From contig JAVTVX010000004.1 in the NCBI GenBank assembly GCA_033439265.1, forward strand, positions 18,117,701 through 18,181,700: DNA of 64,000 bases, given 5' to 3'. Numbering within the stretch: position 1 is the first letter of the stretch; each line of letters begins with the position of its first letter. This document shows, piece after piece, positions 33,182 through 45,586 of this stretch. This stretch comes from Dillenia suffruticosa (lineage: Eukaryota; Streptophyta; Magnoliopsida; Dilleniales; Dilleniaceae). The notes beneath the pieces were generated by a model. It had not been told where the DNA came from. It searched no databases and was given only the letters and a program-made list of their open reading frames with translations. Position numbers and translations under genes: made by a program.

Positions 33182-33746
33182 CTGTTGAATAACTTATTAG
33201 AATCAATACCAGTGAGGATGGCAGCATTGCCAAAGCTGCTAATGTTTTCTTTAGTCTTTTATAGTAACTGTTGAAGGCATATGAGGTGCGATCCTTGACA
33301 GTATTAGGCTCACAACAAGGTGTTTCGGTTGAATCTCAGTCTTGTGCTGTCTACAGCACCGGCCCGATGCTGCTGGCATCGCTGTATAACATATCTGTTC
33401 TCGTGCAACTAAAAACTTCTTGTGAATTAGAATTTATGAAACGAACATGAAGGGTTGGTTGAATCTCGGTCTAGAGCTGTCTGCAGCACCGGCCCGATGC
33501 TGCCAGCATCGCTGCACAACACATTTGTCCTTGTGCAACTAAAAGCTCTATGTGTATTAGAATTTAGGCAATGAACATGAAGGGAAAAAAAATAAAAAAC
33601 TAGACAAAGTGTCATCTTTTGTGCTTTGGCATGACTCTAAACCAAACTAAGATGAGCATCGGCTATTTTATTTCACCTAATTCTGTTGCAATAGATAAAA
33701 CAATAAAATGAGCAACTAATACTGTTGACCAAAGATGAGGATGCAT
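33174..33746 (-). pseudogene. Decayed X8 paralogue, gene B copy 1
   Basis: Exon 1 is 33746-33677, 70 bp like gene A's, encoding a signal peptide (MHPHLWSTVLVAHFIVLSIA) and ending in a G|GTGAAA donor. Exon 2 remnants encode CSDAGSIGPVLQTALDRDS, then CCEPNTVKDRTSYAFNSYYK, then SFGNAAILTGIDS, which follow the X8 order. The Trp-Cys start and one core Cys are lost. Stops interrupt the inner copy (GPVL-stop-TAQD-stop), and a 130-bp tandem duplication repeats the exon's first half (33327-33456 and 33457-33586). Exon 3 is missing, its place taken by gypsy DNA. It cannot give an X8 protein. Confidence 0.75.
33327..33586. repeat. 130-bp tandem duplication inside gene B
   Basis: Both copies start GGTTGAATCTC and end with GAACATGAAGG, period 130 bp. 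They contain CAGCACCGGCCCGATGCTG and differ by scattered substitutions, so the duplication is older than the array. Equivalents lie at the same offset in every unit. Confidence 0.8.
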
Positions 33747-35001
33747 TTTGAAGGGCATTGGGGATGATGGTAAGAGTAGCAAATGGTTGGGTGGATAAGC
33801 TTGCATCATTATATAATATTTACGGATTGAGGCGTTATATGTAAATATATTTGTTGGACCCAAAATTTTTCAGACCTTTATTATTTTTCGGTTATATTTA
33901 TTCTGTTTTTACTCAAATAGTGTAATTGTGATTGCAGATTTGATTTGGAATTAGGTACAAAATCTACCTGATCTCAAAGTCCCACACCAAGGTCATAGCA
34001 ATACAAGCTAGTCTCGAACTCTAAGTGAAATTTCAAGTTAATTGAACTCAAGATCCAAGGCAATTCGCTAGTTCTTGCCCAACAGCAAAGAAATTGGTTG
34101 AAAATTGGTAAAAATTAGAACAATATTTCACCAAAATATTGTCGCCCAGAAGAAAATAGTTAGTGCGTTTACGGTACTATCATCTCTAACCTGACTTAAA
34201 TCTATCAATGAAAGCTTGTTCCAATTGTTCACTTCATCTTCTACGAGAAAATATTCAATACTTTTCAGATACCATATTATCTATGGCTTGAATTGAGTCA
34301 CTGAATTGTTACCATATTATCTATATCTTGAATTGAGTCACTGAATTGTTACCATTTATCTATGACATTCATTTAGAAATTCACTTTATCTTGCATGACA
34401 AAATATTCGATATCCTCAAGATACCATATTTTATGTACAGAATCATGCGATTGTTATTGCTTACCAAGGAGACTTGCACCAAACATTCACTTCACCTTTT
34501 GTTTTTTCTTTTTCTTTTTATTATAAATTTTTACTTCAAAGAATGACATAAAAATAAAAAATTGCATGTATGAAAATTTTTAGAAAATTGGATATGTGAA
34601 AAAGTTTGAGTTTGATAATTTATTAAAAAAAAAATCATTTTTGTTCATTGTTTTTGGTATCCATGTAATAGTTTGAGATATTACAATTATTATTGTGAGA
34701 TCGTATTTTTATTAGAAATTATAAGCTAGGTTGTTTCGCAACTTGGTTCCCTTTAAAATCATTTATGTTTACTCAAAATTCATGTAACTTTTGAATGCTA
34801 TTCAGAATGTGAACTCGATCATGTAATTTTCAATCACTTCATAAACTCAAGATGTATGACACTCTTTACTTATTTATATTGACTTCAAAGGTAAATGTCG
34901 ATCTCACTAACTTCTTTCCAATGAGTTGGAGATATGATCCATTGAACAGGATAAAACCATGCTTCCATACTCAATTATTCCATGCCTCTTGAACCATTGA
35001 A

Positions 35002-35569
35002 TCAGAAAATCACCTCATAGTGGCAATCACCAACACCTACAAGGAAAAAAAATTTGGAGGAAAAATAAAAATAAAATGAGTTGTTGATGAAAAAAAATCC
35101 AACCATAGTTGATTCAGTGTAACTGTTGACAGAAAAACTTACTGGGATCATCATGAACGATGTGGGCAGTATTTCCAAAGTCGCAAGTGCCACCAACATT
35201 CCTGAAGTATTTGTAGTAATCGTTGAACGCATAGGAGGCATGCGACTCGAGATCGTTAGGCTCATGGCAAGGCTGGTCTGGTTGAAGCATTATGCAGTTA
35301 GCACCATGGCTGCAAGCCCAGTTTAGAGCTCTCTCCAATGCGATGGTCGATGCATCACGTCTTGCTATGCACCAGTGTGGGTGTTCTGCATCTAAAATGT
35401 TCATGAATTAGAATTATGCGAAGATCATAAAGAAGAAGAAGAATGTGACATCTTTGGCATGAGTTTAGATCAAATTAAGATGAGTATTGGCTATTTTACC
35501 TGACGGTATCGCAATAGATAAACAAATGAGAAGAGAAACTAGCATCATTGACAAAAGATAAGAACGCAT
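35002..35569 (-). CDS. X8/CBM43 protein, gene A copy 2
   Basis: Exons 35569-35500, 35391-35143 and 35036-35002. The 117-residue product matches copy 1 except His112. All splice sites, the signal peptide and the six domain Cys are kept. One change in intron 2 (GATTCAGTG) is shared only with copy 7. Confidence 0.87.
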
Positions 35570-37170
35570 TTTGAGGGGGTTATGGGGGTGTTGGGGAAGA
35601 TGGGAAGACTGTATATTCAAATTCAACAGTCCCAATGTCCTGTGCTGTAACGAATGATTTGGTGGATTGCCTTGCATTCTAATACTTTATATAGGGATTA
35701 CCCTAGCTTGAGGATAACTATTTTCACTAGAACTTTTGCACCCAAATTCAATCAAACTCAGTACGATTTAATATTTCTCCCAAATTACTCCTTTTCTTAG
35801 TTTCACCGAAATATTCTCAACAAAATTCATTGAAAGTTGATAAGAATCAGACTAAGATTTCACCAAAATTATTTCACAGAGAATAAAATATTTAGTACCT
35901 TCAACGTGCCTTGTTAGCTTTTCTTATCAGTTAGAAAATATTCGGTACCTTCAAGGTACCATGTCACCTGTATCTTGATTTGAACCACTGAATTATTATT
36001 GTTTCTCAATGAATCTCACTCAAAATATTCACTTTATATTCTACAAGAAAATATTATATAGGTTCAAGATACCGTGTTATATGCGCAGTGAATTGAAAGA
36101 GACTCGCACCAAATATTCCCGTCATCTTCTATTATTTGTTTCCCTTTCTTTTTTTGTTTTATTCTTTATTTTTGCAAATAAAAATAAAAAATTTGATGCA
36201 CAAAAATTTTTAGAAAATTGGATATTTTAAAAGTTTGAGTTTGATTGCTTATAAAATATTTATTTTTTAGTTCCCATACGAAAAAAAAAAAGATTTTTCC
36301 CGACGGTCTTTTTTTAGCGTTTAAAGCAGACGCCACCAATATTTTTCTTTCCCCAAAATTATAGACAAAATCATCAGGGAAATCAATTTTCTGCAATATT
36401 ATAGAACTAAAATGTCGGGAAAAGTGGTTCCTAAAAAAAAAAAATTTACCGGTGGTGGGAACTTTTGCCATCATTTCAGTAGAAAAACTGTGGTAGGTTT
36501 CAATGTTTTGACATTTCTTTTGTTGGCAAAGCAAATCCGACAACATTTACCTTAAATGTTGGGAAAGAATACATATATACAGTACATATATATAGAGAGA
36601 GAGAGAGAGGGAGAGAGGAGATTTCCCTATGTATTATTTAAATGACATTTTGCCCTCTTAGTCACAAGAACTGATACAATATATCTTTGGCATCGAAAGA
36701 ACGAATGAAATCTTTCGTAAAAATATTTTCTATATTTGTTTTCTTTTATTGTTGTTGCAACATGTTTTACTTCAGGTGTTTTCTTCTACAGAAAAGATTT
36801 TATTCGAAACACCAATTGAGTATGATGTTGATACATTTATCCTCAAATCAATTCCTACAGTATTTAAATTCTATAGATATACTCTTAGAAAAATATTATG
36901 ATGATGATTAGACTGTTGAGGAGATTTCAGCAAATGTCTCGGAGGGTCAAAATCCTCATGAATAGGAGGCCATTGTTGCATACTAGTGCTCAACACGTGA
37001 AAAGATAATAACATGCTTTATTTCATAAGATTTTGTTTTGTTTTTAATACTTACCATAATAATTCAAAATATTTCGCAGGAGAAGTCTAAGATAGTGATG
37101 TAGACTTGACTATAACAAACAGATATGTGCACTTGCGGCTCAAAGTTAGTTGCAAGGTGGATAAAGGAAT

Positions 37171-37767
37171 TGTAACACCAAAAAGAAAAAAAAAGGGGGA
37201 CAAATGGAGACGCAGCGTTTTGGAGCAAAACGCTGCGTCCCCAAGTTTGGAGATTAGGGTTGGAAACCCTAATCCCTCCCTCTCTCTCTCTCTCTCTCTC
37301 TCACACTCCCGACCCTTCATTTCTTCCCCCCCACTGCGGCGCCGCTCTTCGCCGCGAGCTACGCTGCCATCGCCACCACCTTCATCTTCTTCTTCTTCTT
37401 CTTCTTCTTCTTCTTCTTCTTCTTTCCCTCTCGGTTTCTCTCACAGCTTCTCTTCCTCTCGCGATCTCCCGCTCGATGTAGCTGCTGTTCACGCTCTAGT
37501 TGGGCATGACAGTGGAGGTCTGTGGCTAGAACTGTTACAAACTTTATAGACTTGTGTTGTTCTGGATGTTGGCTGTGGTATTTGTTAATTTTAGAGAGGT
37601 CGGGATGGCCATTTGTTTAAATTACAGGTTGATTTTGAATATACAAGTTTATTTGTATATGGGAAACCTCTAATTTATGGGGAGATTTTGTCCGATTTTC
37701 TATAAAAATACAGCCGACATCCAGGGGCAACGGGCGGTTGTTCACGATCCCGGTTCGGGGCGTGACA
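37171..37767 (+). mobile_element. Internally deleted gypsy LTR, unit 2
   Basis: 597 bp with TGTAACACC and GGGGCGTGACA ends. Hairpin 1 is perfect here: 14-bp arms at 37209-37222 and 37226-37239 with loop GAG. Hairpin 2 has 10-bp arms at 37252-37261 and 37265-37274. Confidence 0.75.
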
Positions 37768-38023
37768 TTTTCAGCCAAGCGAATACATGCGTAATGAAAA
37801 TAGGTCTTATTTAATTGGAAAAAATAGAAAAAAATGAGTTGTTCATGAAAAAATCCAACTACAGTCAATGTATTTAATCTTTTAAGGATTTATTTTTAAG
37901 AAATGTACAGAACTTTCCATGGATTCTTATGGACTAGATTTAATTTTTATTTTTAAGGGGTTAAATGTTTAGTACAATACCCAATCTGGTGAGCTCAACA
38001 TAGTGTTTCTTTTTGTAGGAACC

Positions 38024-38176
38024 ATGCCGCCTAGACGAAGGACGAGGAATATTAATGAGATTCCTCCTCCTGAGCGCGAGAATGAATCATCCTCACATGC
38101 TCCAACTCCTCTTCTAGCTGCCATAATGCGGCGGTTGTTATGTGCTCGACGGGAGAGTCGGGACGTGACAATGTAA
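38024..38176 (+). CDS. gag: Truncated gypsy gag, unit 2
   Basis: Same 50-codon remnant as in unit 1, start MPPRRRTRN, stop in the CAATGTA repeat. Confidence 0.5.
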   Translation: MPPRRRTRNINEIPPPERENESSSHAPTPLLAAIMRRLLCARRESRDVTM

Positions 38177-38741
38177 CTGTTGAATAACTTATTAGAATCA
38201 ATACCAGTGAGGATGGCAGCATTGCCAAAGCTGCTAATGTTTTCTTTAGTCTTTTATAGTAACTGTTGAAGGCATATGAGGTGCGATCCTTGACAGTATT
38301 AGGCTCACAACAAGGTGTTTCGGTTGAATCTCAGTCTTGTGCTGTCTACAGCACCGGCCCGATGCTGCTGGCATCGCTGTATAACATATCTGTTCTCGTG
38401 CAACTAAAAACTTCTTGTGAATTAGAATTTATGAAACGAACATGAAGGGTTGGTTGAATCTCGGTCTAGAGCTGTCTGCAGCACCGGCCCGATGCTGCCA
38501 GCATCGCTGCACAACACATTTGTCCTTGTGCAACTAAAAGCTCTATGTGTATTAGAATTTAGGCAATGAACATGAAGGGAAAAAAAATAAAAAACTAGAC
38601 AAAGTGTCATCTTTTGTGCTTTGGCATGACTCTAAACCAAACTAAGATGAGCATCGGCTATTTTATTTCACCTAATTCTGTTGCAATAGATAAAACAATA
38701 AAATGAGCAACTAATACTGTTGACCAAAGATGAGGATGCAT
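38169..38741 (-). pseudogene. Decayed X8 paralogue, gene B copy 2
   Basis: Exon 1 at 38741-38672 and broken exon 2, with the same stops and 130-bp duplication as copy 1. The disabling changes therefore predate amplification. Confidence 0.75.
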
Positions 38742-40009
38742 TTTGAAGGGCATTGGGGATGATGGTAAGAGTAGCAAATGGTTGGGTGGATAAGCTTGCA
38801 TCATTATATAATATTTACGGATTGAGGCGTTATATGTAAATATATTTGTTGGACCCAAAATTTTTCAGACCTTTATTATTTTTCGGTTATATTTATTCTG
38901 TTTTTACTCAAATAGTGTAATTGTGATTGCAGATTTGAAATAAAGAGAATATTTGGAATTAGGTACAAAATCTACCTGATCTCAAAGTCCCACACCAAGG
39001 TCATAGCAATACAAGCTAGTCTCGAACTCTAAGTGAAATTTCAAGTTAATTGAACTCAAGATCCAAGGCAATTCGCTAGTTCTTGCCCAACAGCAAAGAA
39101 ATTGGTTGAAAATTGGTAAAAATTAGAACAATATTTCACCAAAATATTGTCGCCCAGAAGAAAATAGTTAGTGCGTTTACGGTACTATCATCTCTAACCT
39201 GACTTAAATCTATCAATGAAAGCTTGTTCCAATTGTTCACTTCATCTTCTACGAGAAAATATTCAATACTTTTCAGATACCATATTATCTATGGCTTGAA
39301 TTGAGTCACTGAATTGTTACCATATTATCTATATCTTGAATTGAGTCACTGAATTGTTACCATTTATCTATGACATTCATTTAGAAATTCACTTTATCTT
39401 GCATGACAAAATATTCGATATCCTCAAGATACCATATTTTATGTACAGAATCATGCGATTGTTATTGCTTACCAAGGAGACTTGCACCAAACATTCACTT
39501 CACCTTTTGTTTTTTCTTTTTCTTTTTATTATAAATTTTTACTTCAAAGAATGACATAAAAATAAAAAATTGCATGTATGAAAATTTTTAGAAAATTGGA
39601 TATGTGAAAAAGTTTGAGTTTGATAATTTATTAAAAAAAAAATCATTTTTGTTCATTGTTTTTGGTATCCATGTAATAGTTTGAGATATTACAATTATTA
39701 TTGTGAGATCGTATTTTTATTAGAAATTATAAGCTAGGTTGTTTCGCAACTTGGTTCCCTTTAAAATCATTTATGTTTACTCAAAATTCATGTAACTTTT
39801 GAATGCTATTCAGAATGTGAACTCGATCATGTAATTTTCAATCACTTCATAAACTCAAGATGTATGACACTCTTTACTTATTTATATTGACTTCAAAGGT
39901 AAATGTCGATCTCACTAACTTCTTTCCAATGAGTTGGAGATATGATCCATTGAACAGGATAAAACCATGCTTCCATACTCAATTATTCCATGCCTCTTGA
40001 ACCATTGAA

Positions 40010-40577
40010 TCAGAAAATCACCTCATAGTGGCAATCACCAACACCTACAAGGAAAAAAAATTTGGAGGAAAAATAAAAATAAAATGAGTTGTTGATGAAA
40101 AAAAATCCAACCATAGTTGATTTAGTGTAACTGTTGACAGAAAAACTTACTGGGATCATCATGAACGATGTGGGCAGTATTTCCAAAGTCGCAAGTGCCA
40201 CCAACATTCCTGAAGTATTTGTAGTAATCGTTGAACGCATAGGAGGCATGCGACTCGAGATCGTTAGGCTCATGGCAAGGCTGGTCTGGTTGAAGCATTA
40301 TGCAGTTAGCACCATGGCTGCAAGCCCAGTTTAGAGCTCTCTCCAATGCGATGGTCGATGCATCACGTCTTGCTATGCACCAGTGTGGGTGTTCTGCATC
40401 TAAAATGTTCATGAATTAGAATTATGCGAAGATCATAAAGAAGAAGAAGAATGTGACATCTTTGGCATGAGTTTAGATCAAATTAAGATGAGTATTGGCT
40501 ATTTTACCTGACGGTATCGCAATAGATAAACAAATGAGAAGAGAAACTAGCATCATTGACAAAAGATAAGAACGCAT
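40010..40577 (-). CDS. X8/CBM43 protein, gene A copy 3
   Basis: Exons 40577-40508, 40399-40151 and 40044-40010. Predicted protein identical to copies 2 and 4-7. Confidence 0.87.
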
Positions 40578-42178
40578 TTTGAGGGGGTTATGGGGGTGTT
40601 GGGGAAGATGGGAAGACTGTATATTCAAATTCAACAGTCCCAATGTCCTGTGCTGTAACGAATGATTTGGTGGATTGCCTTGCATTCTAATACTTTATAT
40701 AGGGATTACCCTAGCTTGAGGATAACTATTTTCACTAGAACTTTTGCACCCAAATTCAATCAAACTCAGTACGATTTAATATTTCTCCCAAATTACTCCT
40801 TTTCTTAGTTTCACCGAAATATTCTCAACAAAATTCATTGAAAGTTGATAAGAATCAGACTAAGATTTCACCAAAATTATTTCACAGAGAATAAAATATT
40901 TAGTACCTTCAACGTGCCTTGTTAGCTTTTCTTATCAGTTAGAAAATATTCGGTACCTTCAAGGTACCATGTCACCTGTATCTTGATTTGAACCACTGAA
41001 TTATTATTGTTTCTCAATGAATCTCACTCAAAATATTCACTTTATATTCTACAAGAAAATATTATATAGGTTCAAGATACCGTGTTATATGCGCAGTGAA
41101 TTGAAAGAGACTCGCACCAAATATTCCCGTCATCTTCTATTATTTGTTTCCCTTTCTTTTTTTGTTTTATTCTTTATTTTTGCAAATAAAAATAAAAAAT
41201 TTGATGCACAAAAATTTTTAGAAAATTGGATATTTTAAAAGTTTGAGTTTGATTGCTTATAAAATATTTATTTTTTAGTTCCCATACGAAAAAAAAAAAG
41301 ATTTTTCCCGACGGTCTTTTTTTAGCGTTTAAAGCAGACGCCACCAATATTTTTCTTTCCCCAAAATTATAGACAAAATCATCAGGGAAATCAATTTTCT
41401 GCAATATTATAGAACTAAAATGTCGGGAAAAGTGGTTCCTAAAAAAAAAAAATTTACCGGTGGTGGGAACTTTTGCCATCATTTCAGTAGAAAAACTGTG
41501 GTAGGTTTCAATGTTTTGACATTTCTTTTGTTGGCAAAGCAAATCCGACAACATTTACCTTAAATGTTGGGAAAGAATACATATATACAGTACATATATA
41601 TAGAGAGAGAGAGAGAGGGAGAGAGGAGATTTCCCTATGTATTATTTAAATGACATTTTGCCCTCTTAGTCACAAGAACTGATACAATATATCTTTGGCA
41701 TCGAAAGAACGAATGAAATCTTTCGTAAAAATATTTTCTATATTTGTTTTCTTTTATTGTTGTTGCAACATGTTTTACTTCAGGTGTTTTCTTCTACAGA
41801 AAAGATTTTATTCGAAACACCAATTGAGTATGATGTTGATACATTTATCCTCAAATCAATTCCTACAGTATTTAAATTCTATAGATATACTCTTAGAAAA
41901 ATATTATGATGATGATTAGACTGTTGAGGAGATTTCAGCAAATGTCTCGGAGGGTCAAAATCCTCATGAATAGGAGGCCATTGTTGCATACTAGTGCTCA
42001 ACACGTGAAAAGATAATAACATGCTTTATTTCATAAGATTTTGTTTTGTTTTTAATACTTACCATAATAATTCAAAATATTTCGCAGGAGAAGTCTAAGA
42101 TAGTGATGTAGACTTGACTATAACAAACAGATATGTGCACTTGCGGCTCAAAGTTAGTTGCAAGGTGGATAAAGGAAT

Positions 42179-42776
42179 TGTAACACCAAAAAGAAAAAAA
42201 AAAGGGGGACAAATGGAGACGCAGCGTTTTGGAGCAAAACGCTGCGTCCCCAAGTTTGGAGATTAGGGTTGGAAACCCTAATCCCTCCCTCTCTCTCTCT
42301 CTCTCTCTCTCACACTCCCGACCCTTCATTTCTTCCCCCCCACTGCGGCGCCGCTCTTCGCCGCGAGCTACGCTGCCATCGCCACCACCTTCATCTTCTT
42401 CTTCTTCTTCTTCTTCTTCTTCTTCTTCTTCTTTCCCTCTCGGTTTCTCTCACAGCTTCTCTTCCTCTCGCGATCTCCCGCTCGATGTAGCTGCTGTTCA
42501 CGCTCTAGTTGGGCATGACAGTGGAGGTCTGTGGCTAGAACTGTTACAAACTTTATAGACTTGCGTTGTTCTGGATGTTGGCTGTGGTATTTGTTAATTT
42601 TAGAGAGGTCGGGATGGCCATTTGTTTAAATTACAGGTTGATTTTGAATATACAAGTTTATTTGTATATGGGAAACCTCTAATTTATGGGGAGATTTTGT
42701 CCGATTTTCTATAAAAATACAGCCGACATCCAGGGGCAACGGGCGGTTGTTCACGATCCCGGTTCGGGGCGTGACA
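42179..42776 (+). mobile_element. Internally deleted gypsy LTR, unit 3
   Basis: 598 bp; differs from units 1-2 mainly by the length of the A-run after TGTAACACC. Confidence 0.75.
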
Positions 42777-43032
42777 TTTTCAGCCAAGCGAATACATGCG
42801 TAATGAAAATAGGTCTTATTTAATTGGAAAAAATAGAAAAAAATGAGTTGTTCATGAAAAAATCCAACTACAGTCAATGTATTTAATCTTTTAAGGATTT
42901 ATTTTTAAGAAATGTACAGAACTTTCCATGGATTCTTATGGACTAGATTTAATTTTTATTTTTAAGGGGTTAAATGTTTAGTACAATACCCAATCTGGTG
43001 AGCTCAACATAGTGTTTCTTTTTGTAGGAACC

Positions 43033-43185
43033 ATGCCGCCTAGACGAAGGACGAGGAATATTAATGAGATTCCTCCTCCTGAGCGCGAGAATGAATCATC
43101 CTCACATGCTCCAACTCCTCTTCTAGCTGCCATAATGCGGCGGTTGTTATGTGCTCGACGGGAGAGTCGGGACGTGACAATGTAA
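43033..43185 (+). CDS. gag: Truncated gypsy gag, unit 3
   Basis: Same 50-codon remnant, unchanged start and stop. Confidence 0.5.
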   Translation: MPPRRRTRNINEIPPPERENESSSHAPTPLLAAIMRRLLCARRESRDVTM

Positions 43186-43750
43186 CTGTTGAATAACTTA
43201 TTAGAATCAATACCAGTGAGGATGGCAGCATTGCCAAAGCTGCTAATGTTTTCTTTAGTCTTTTATAGTAACTGTTGAAGGCATATGAGGTGCGATCCTT
43301 GACAGTATTAGGCTCACAACAAGGTGTTTCGGTTGAATCTCAGTCTTGTGCTGTCTACAGCACCGGCCCGATGCTGCTGGCATCGCTGTATAACATATCT
43401 GTTCTCGTGCAACTAAAAACTTCTTGTGAATTAGAATTTATGAAACGAACATGAAGGGTTGGTTGAATCTCGGTCTAGAGCTGTCTGCAGCACCGGCCCG
43501 ATGCTGCCAGCATCGCTGCACAACACATTTGTCCTTGTGCAACTAAAAGCTCTATGTGTATTAGAATTTAGGCAATGAACATGAAGGGAAAAAAAATAAA
43601 AAACTAGACAAAGTGTCATCTTTTGTGCTTTGGCATGACTCTAAACCAAACTAAGATGAGCATCGGCTATTTTATTTCACCTAATTCTGTTGCAATAGAT
43701 AAAACAATAAAATGAGCAACTAATACTGTTGACCAAAGATGAGGATGCAT
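43178..43750 (-). pseudogene. Decayed X8 paralogue, gene B copy 3
   Basis: Exon 1 at 43750-43681; same lesions as copy 1. Confidence 0.75.
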
Positions 43751-45018
43751 TTTGAAGGGCATTGGGGATGATGGTAAGAGTAGCAAATGGTTGGGTGGAT
43801 AAGCTTGCATCATTATATAATATTTACGGATTGAGGCGTTATATGTAAATATATTTGTTGGACCCAAAATTTTTCAGACCTTTATTATTTTTCGGTTATA
43901 TTTATTCTGTTTTTACTCAAATAGTGTAATTGTGATTGCAGATTTGAAATAAAGAGAATATTTGGAATTAGGTACAAAATCTACCTGATCTCAAAGTCCC
44001 ACACCAAGGTCATAGCAATACAAGCTAGTCTCGAACTCTAAGTGAAATTTCAAGTTAATTGAACTCAAGATCCAAGGCAATTCGCTAGTTCTTGCCCAAC
44101 AGCAAAGAAATTGGTTGAAAATTGGTAAAAATTAGAACAATATTTCACCAAAATATTGTCGCCCAGAAGAAAATAGTTAGTGCGTTTACGGTACTATCAT
44201 CTCTAACCTGACTTAAATCTATCAATGAAAGCTTGTTCCAATTGTTCACTTCATCTTCTACGAGAAAATATTCAATACTTTTCAGATACCATATTATCTA
44301 TGGCTTGAATTGAGTCACTGAATTGTTACCATATTATCTATATCTTGAATTGAGTCACTGAATTGTTACCATTTATCTATGACATTCATTTAGAAATTCA
44401 CTTTATCTTGCATGACAAAATATTCGATATCCTCAAGATACCATATTTTATGTACAGAATCATGCGATTGTTATTGCTTACCAAGGAGACTTGCACCAAA
44501 CATTCACTTCACCTTTTGTTTTTTCTTTTTCTTTTTATTATAAATTTTTACTTCAAAGAATGACATAAAAATAAAAAATTGCATGTATGAAAATTTTTAG
44601 AAAATTGGATATGTGAAAAAGTTTGAGTTTGATAATTTATTAAAAAAAAAATCATTTTTGTTCATTGTTTTTGGTATCCATGTAATAGTTTGAGATATTA
44701 CAATTATTATTGTGAGATCGTATTTTTATTAGAAATTATAAGCTAGGTTGTTTCGCAACTTGGTTCCCTTTAAAATCATTTATGTTTACTCAAAATTCAT
44801 GTAACTTTTGAATGCTATTCAGAATGTGAACTCGATCATGTAATTTTCAATCACTTCATAAACTCAAGATGTATGACACTCTTTACTTATTTATATTGAC
44901 TTCAAAGGTAAATGTCGATCTCACTAACTTCTTTCCAATGAGTTGGAGATATGATCCATTGAACAGGATAAAACCATGCTTCCATACTCAATTATTCCAT
45001 GCCTCTTGAACCATTGAA

Positions 45019-45586
45019 TCAGAAAATCACCTCATAGTGGCAATCACCAACACCTACAAGGAAAAAAAATTTGGAGGAAAAATAAAAATAAAATGAGTTG
45101 TTGATGAAAAAAAATCCAACCATAGTTGATTTAGTGTAACTGTTGACAGAAAAACTTACTGGGATCATCATGAACGATGTGGGCAGTATTTCCAAAGTCG
45201 CAAGTGCCACCAACATTCCTGAAGTATTTGTAGTAATCGTTGAACGCATAGGAGGCATGCGACTCGAGATCGTTAGGCTCATGGCAAGGCTGGTCTGGTT
45301 GAAGCATTATGCAGTTAGCACCATGGCTGCAAGCCCAGTTTAGAGCTCTCTCCAATGCGATGGTCGATGCATCACGTCTTGCTATGCACCAGTGTGGGTG
45401 TTCTGCATCTAAAATGTTCATGAATTAGAATTATGCGAAGATCATAAAGAAGAAGAAGAATGTGACATCTTTGGCATGAGTTTAGATCAAATTAAGATGA
45501 GTATTGGCTATTTTACCTGACGGTATCGCAATAGATAAACAAATGAGAAGAGAAACTAGCATCATTGACAAAAGATAAGAACGCAT
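45019..45586 (-). CDS. X8/CBM43 protein, gene A copy 4
   Basis: Exons 45586-45517, 45408-45160 and 45053-45019, with no coding change from copies 2-3. Confidence 0.87.

Larger units (their letters stand above)
29113..34111. repeat. Array unit 1
   Basis: The most divergent unit. Private changes include CAG instead of CAC for gene A codon 112, CTTCATC instead of CGTCATC near 31133, GTAGCG in the LTR hairpin, and ATCTCGCAGG near 32077. It lacks a 13-bp insertion near its right end (GATTTGATTTGG at 33938) that most other units have. Its left end joins a gypsy LTR fragment in place of another unit. Confidence 0.9.
34112..39119. repeat. Array unit 2
   Basis: Diagnostic variants: GATTCAGTG at about 35112, CAGTACATATA near 36580, AATTCCTACAG near 36850 and CTTGTGTTG near 37552. 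It carries the 13-bp insertion AAATAAAGAGAAT near 38938. All but the insertion's neighbours are shared with unit 7. Confidence 0.9.
39120..44128. repeat. Array unit 3
   Basis: Shares CAGTACATATA and AATTCCTACAG with units 2 and 7 but has the common GATTTAGTG and CTTGCGTTG. Longest unit (5009 bp), with the 13-bp insertion at its right end. Confidence 0.9.
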
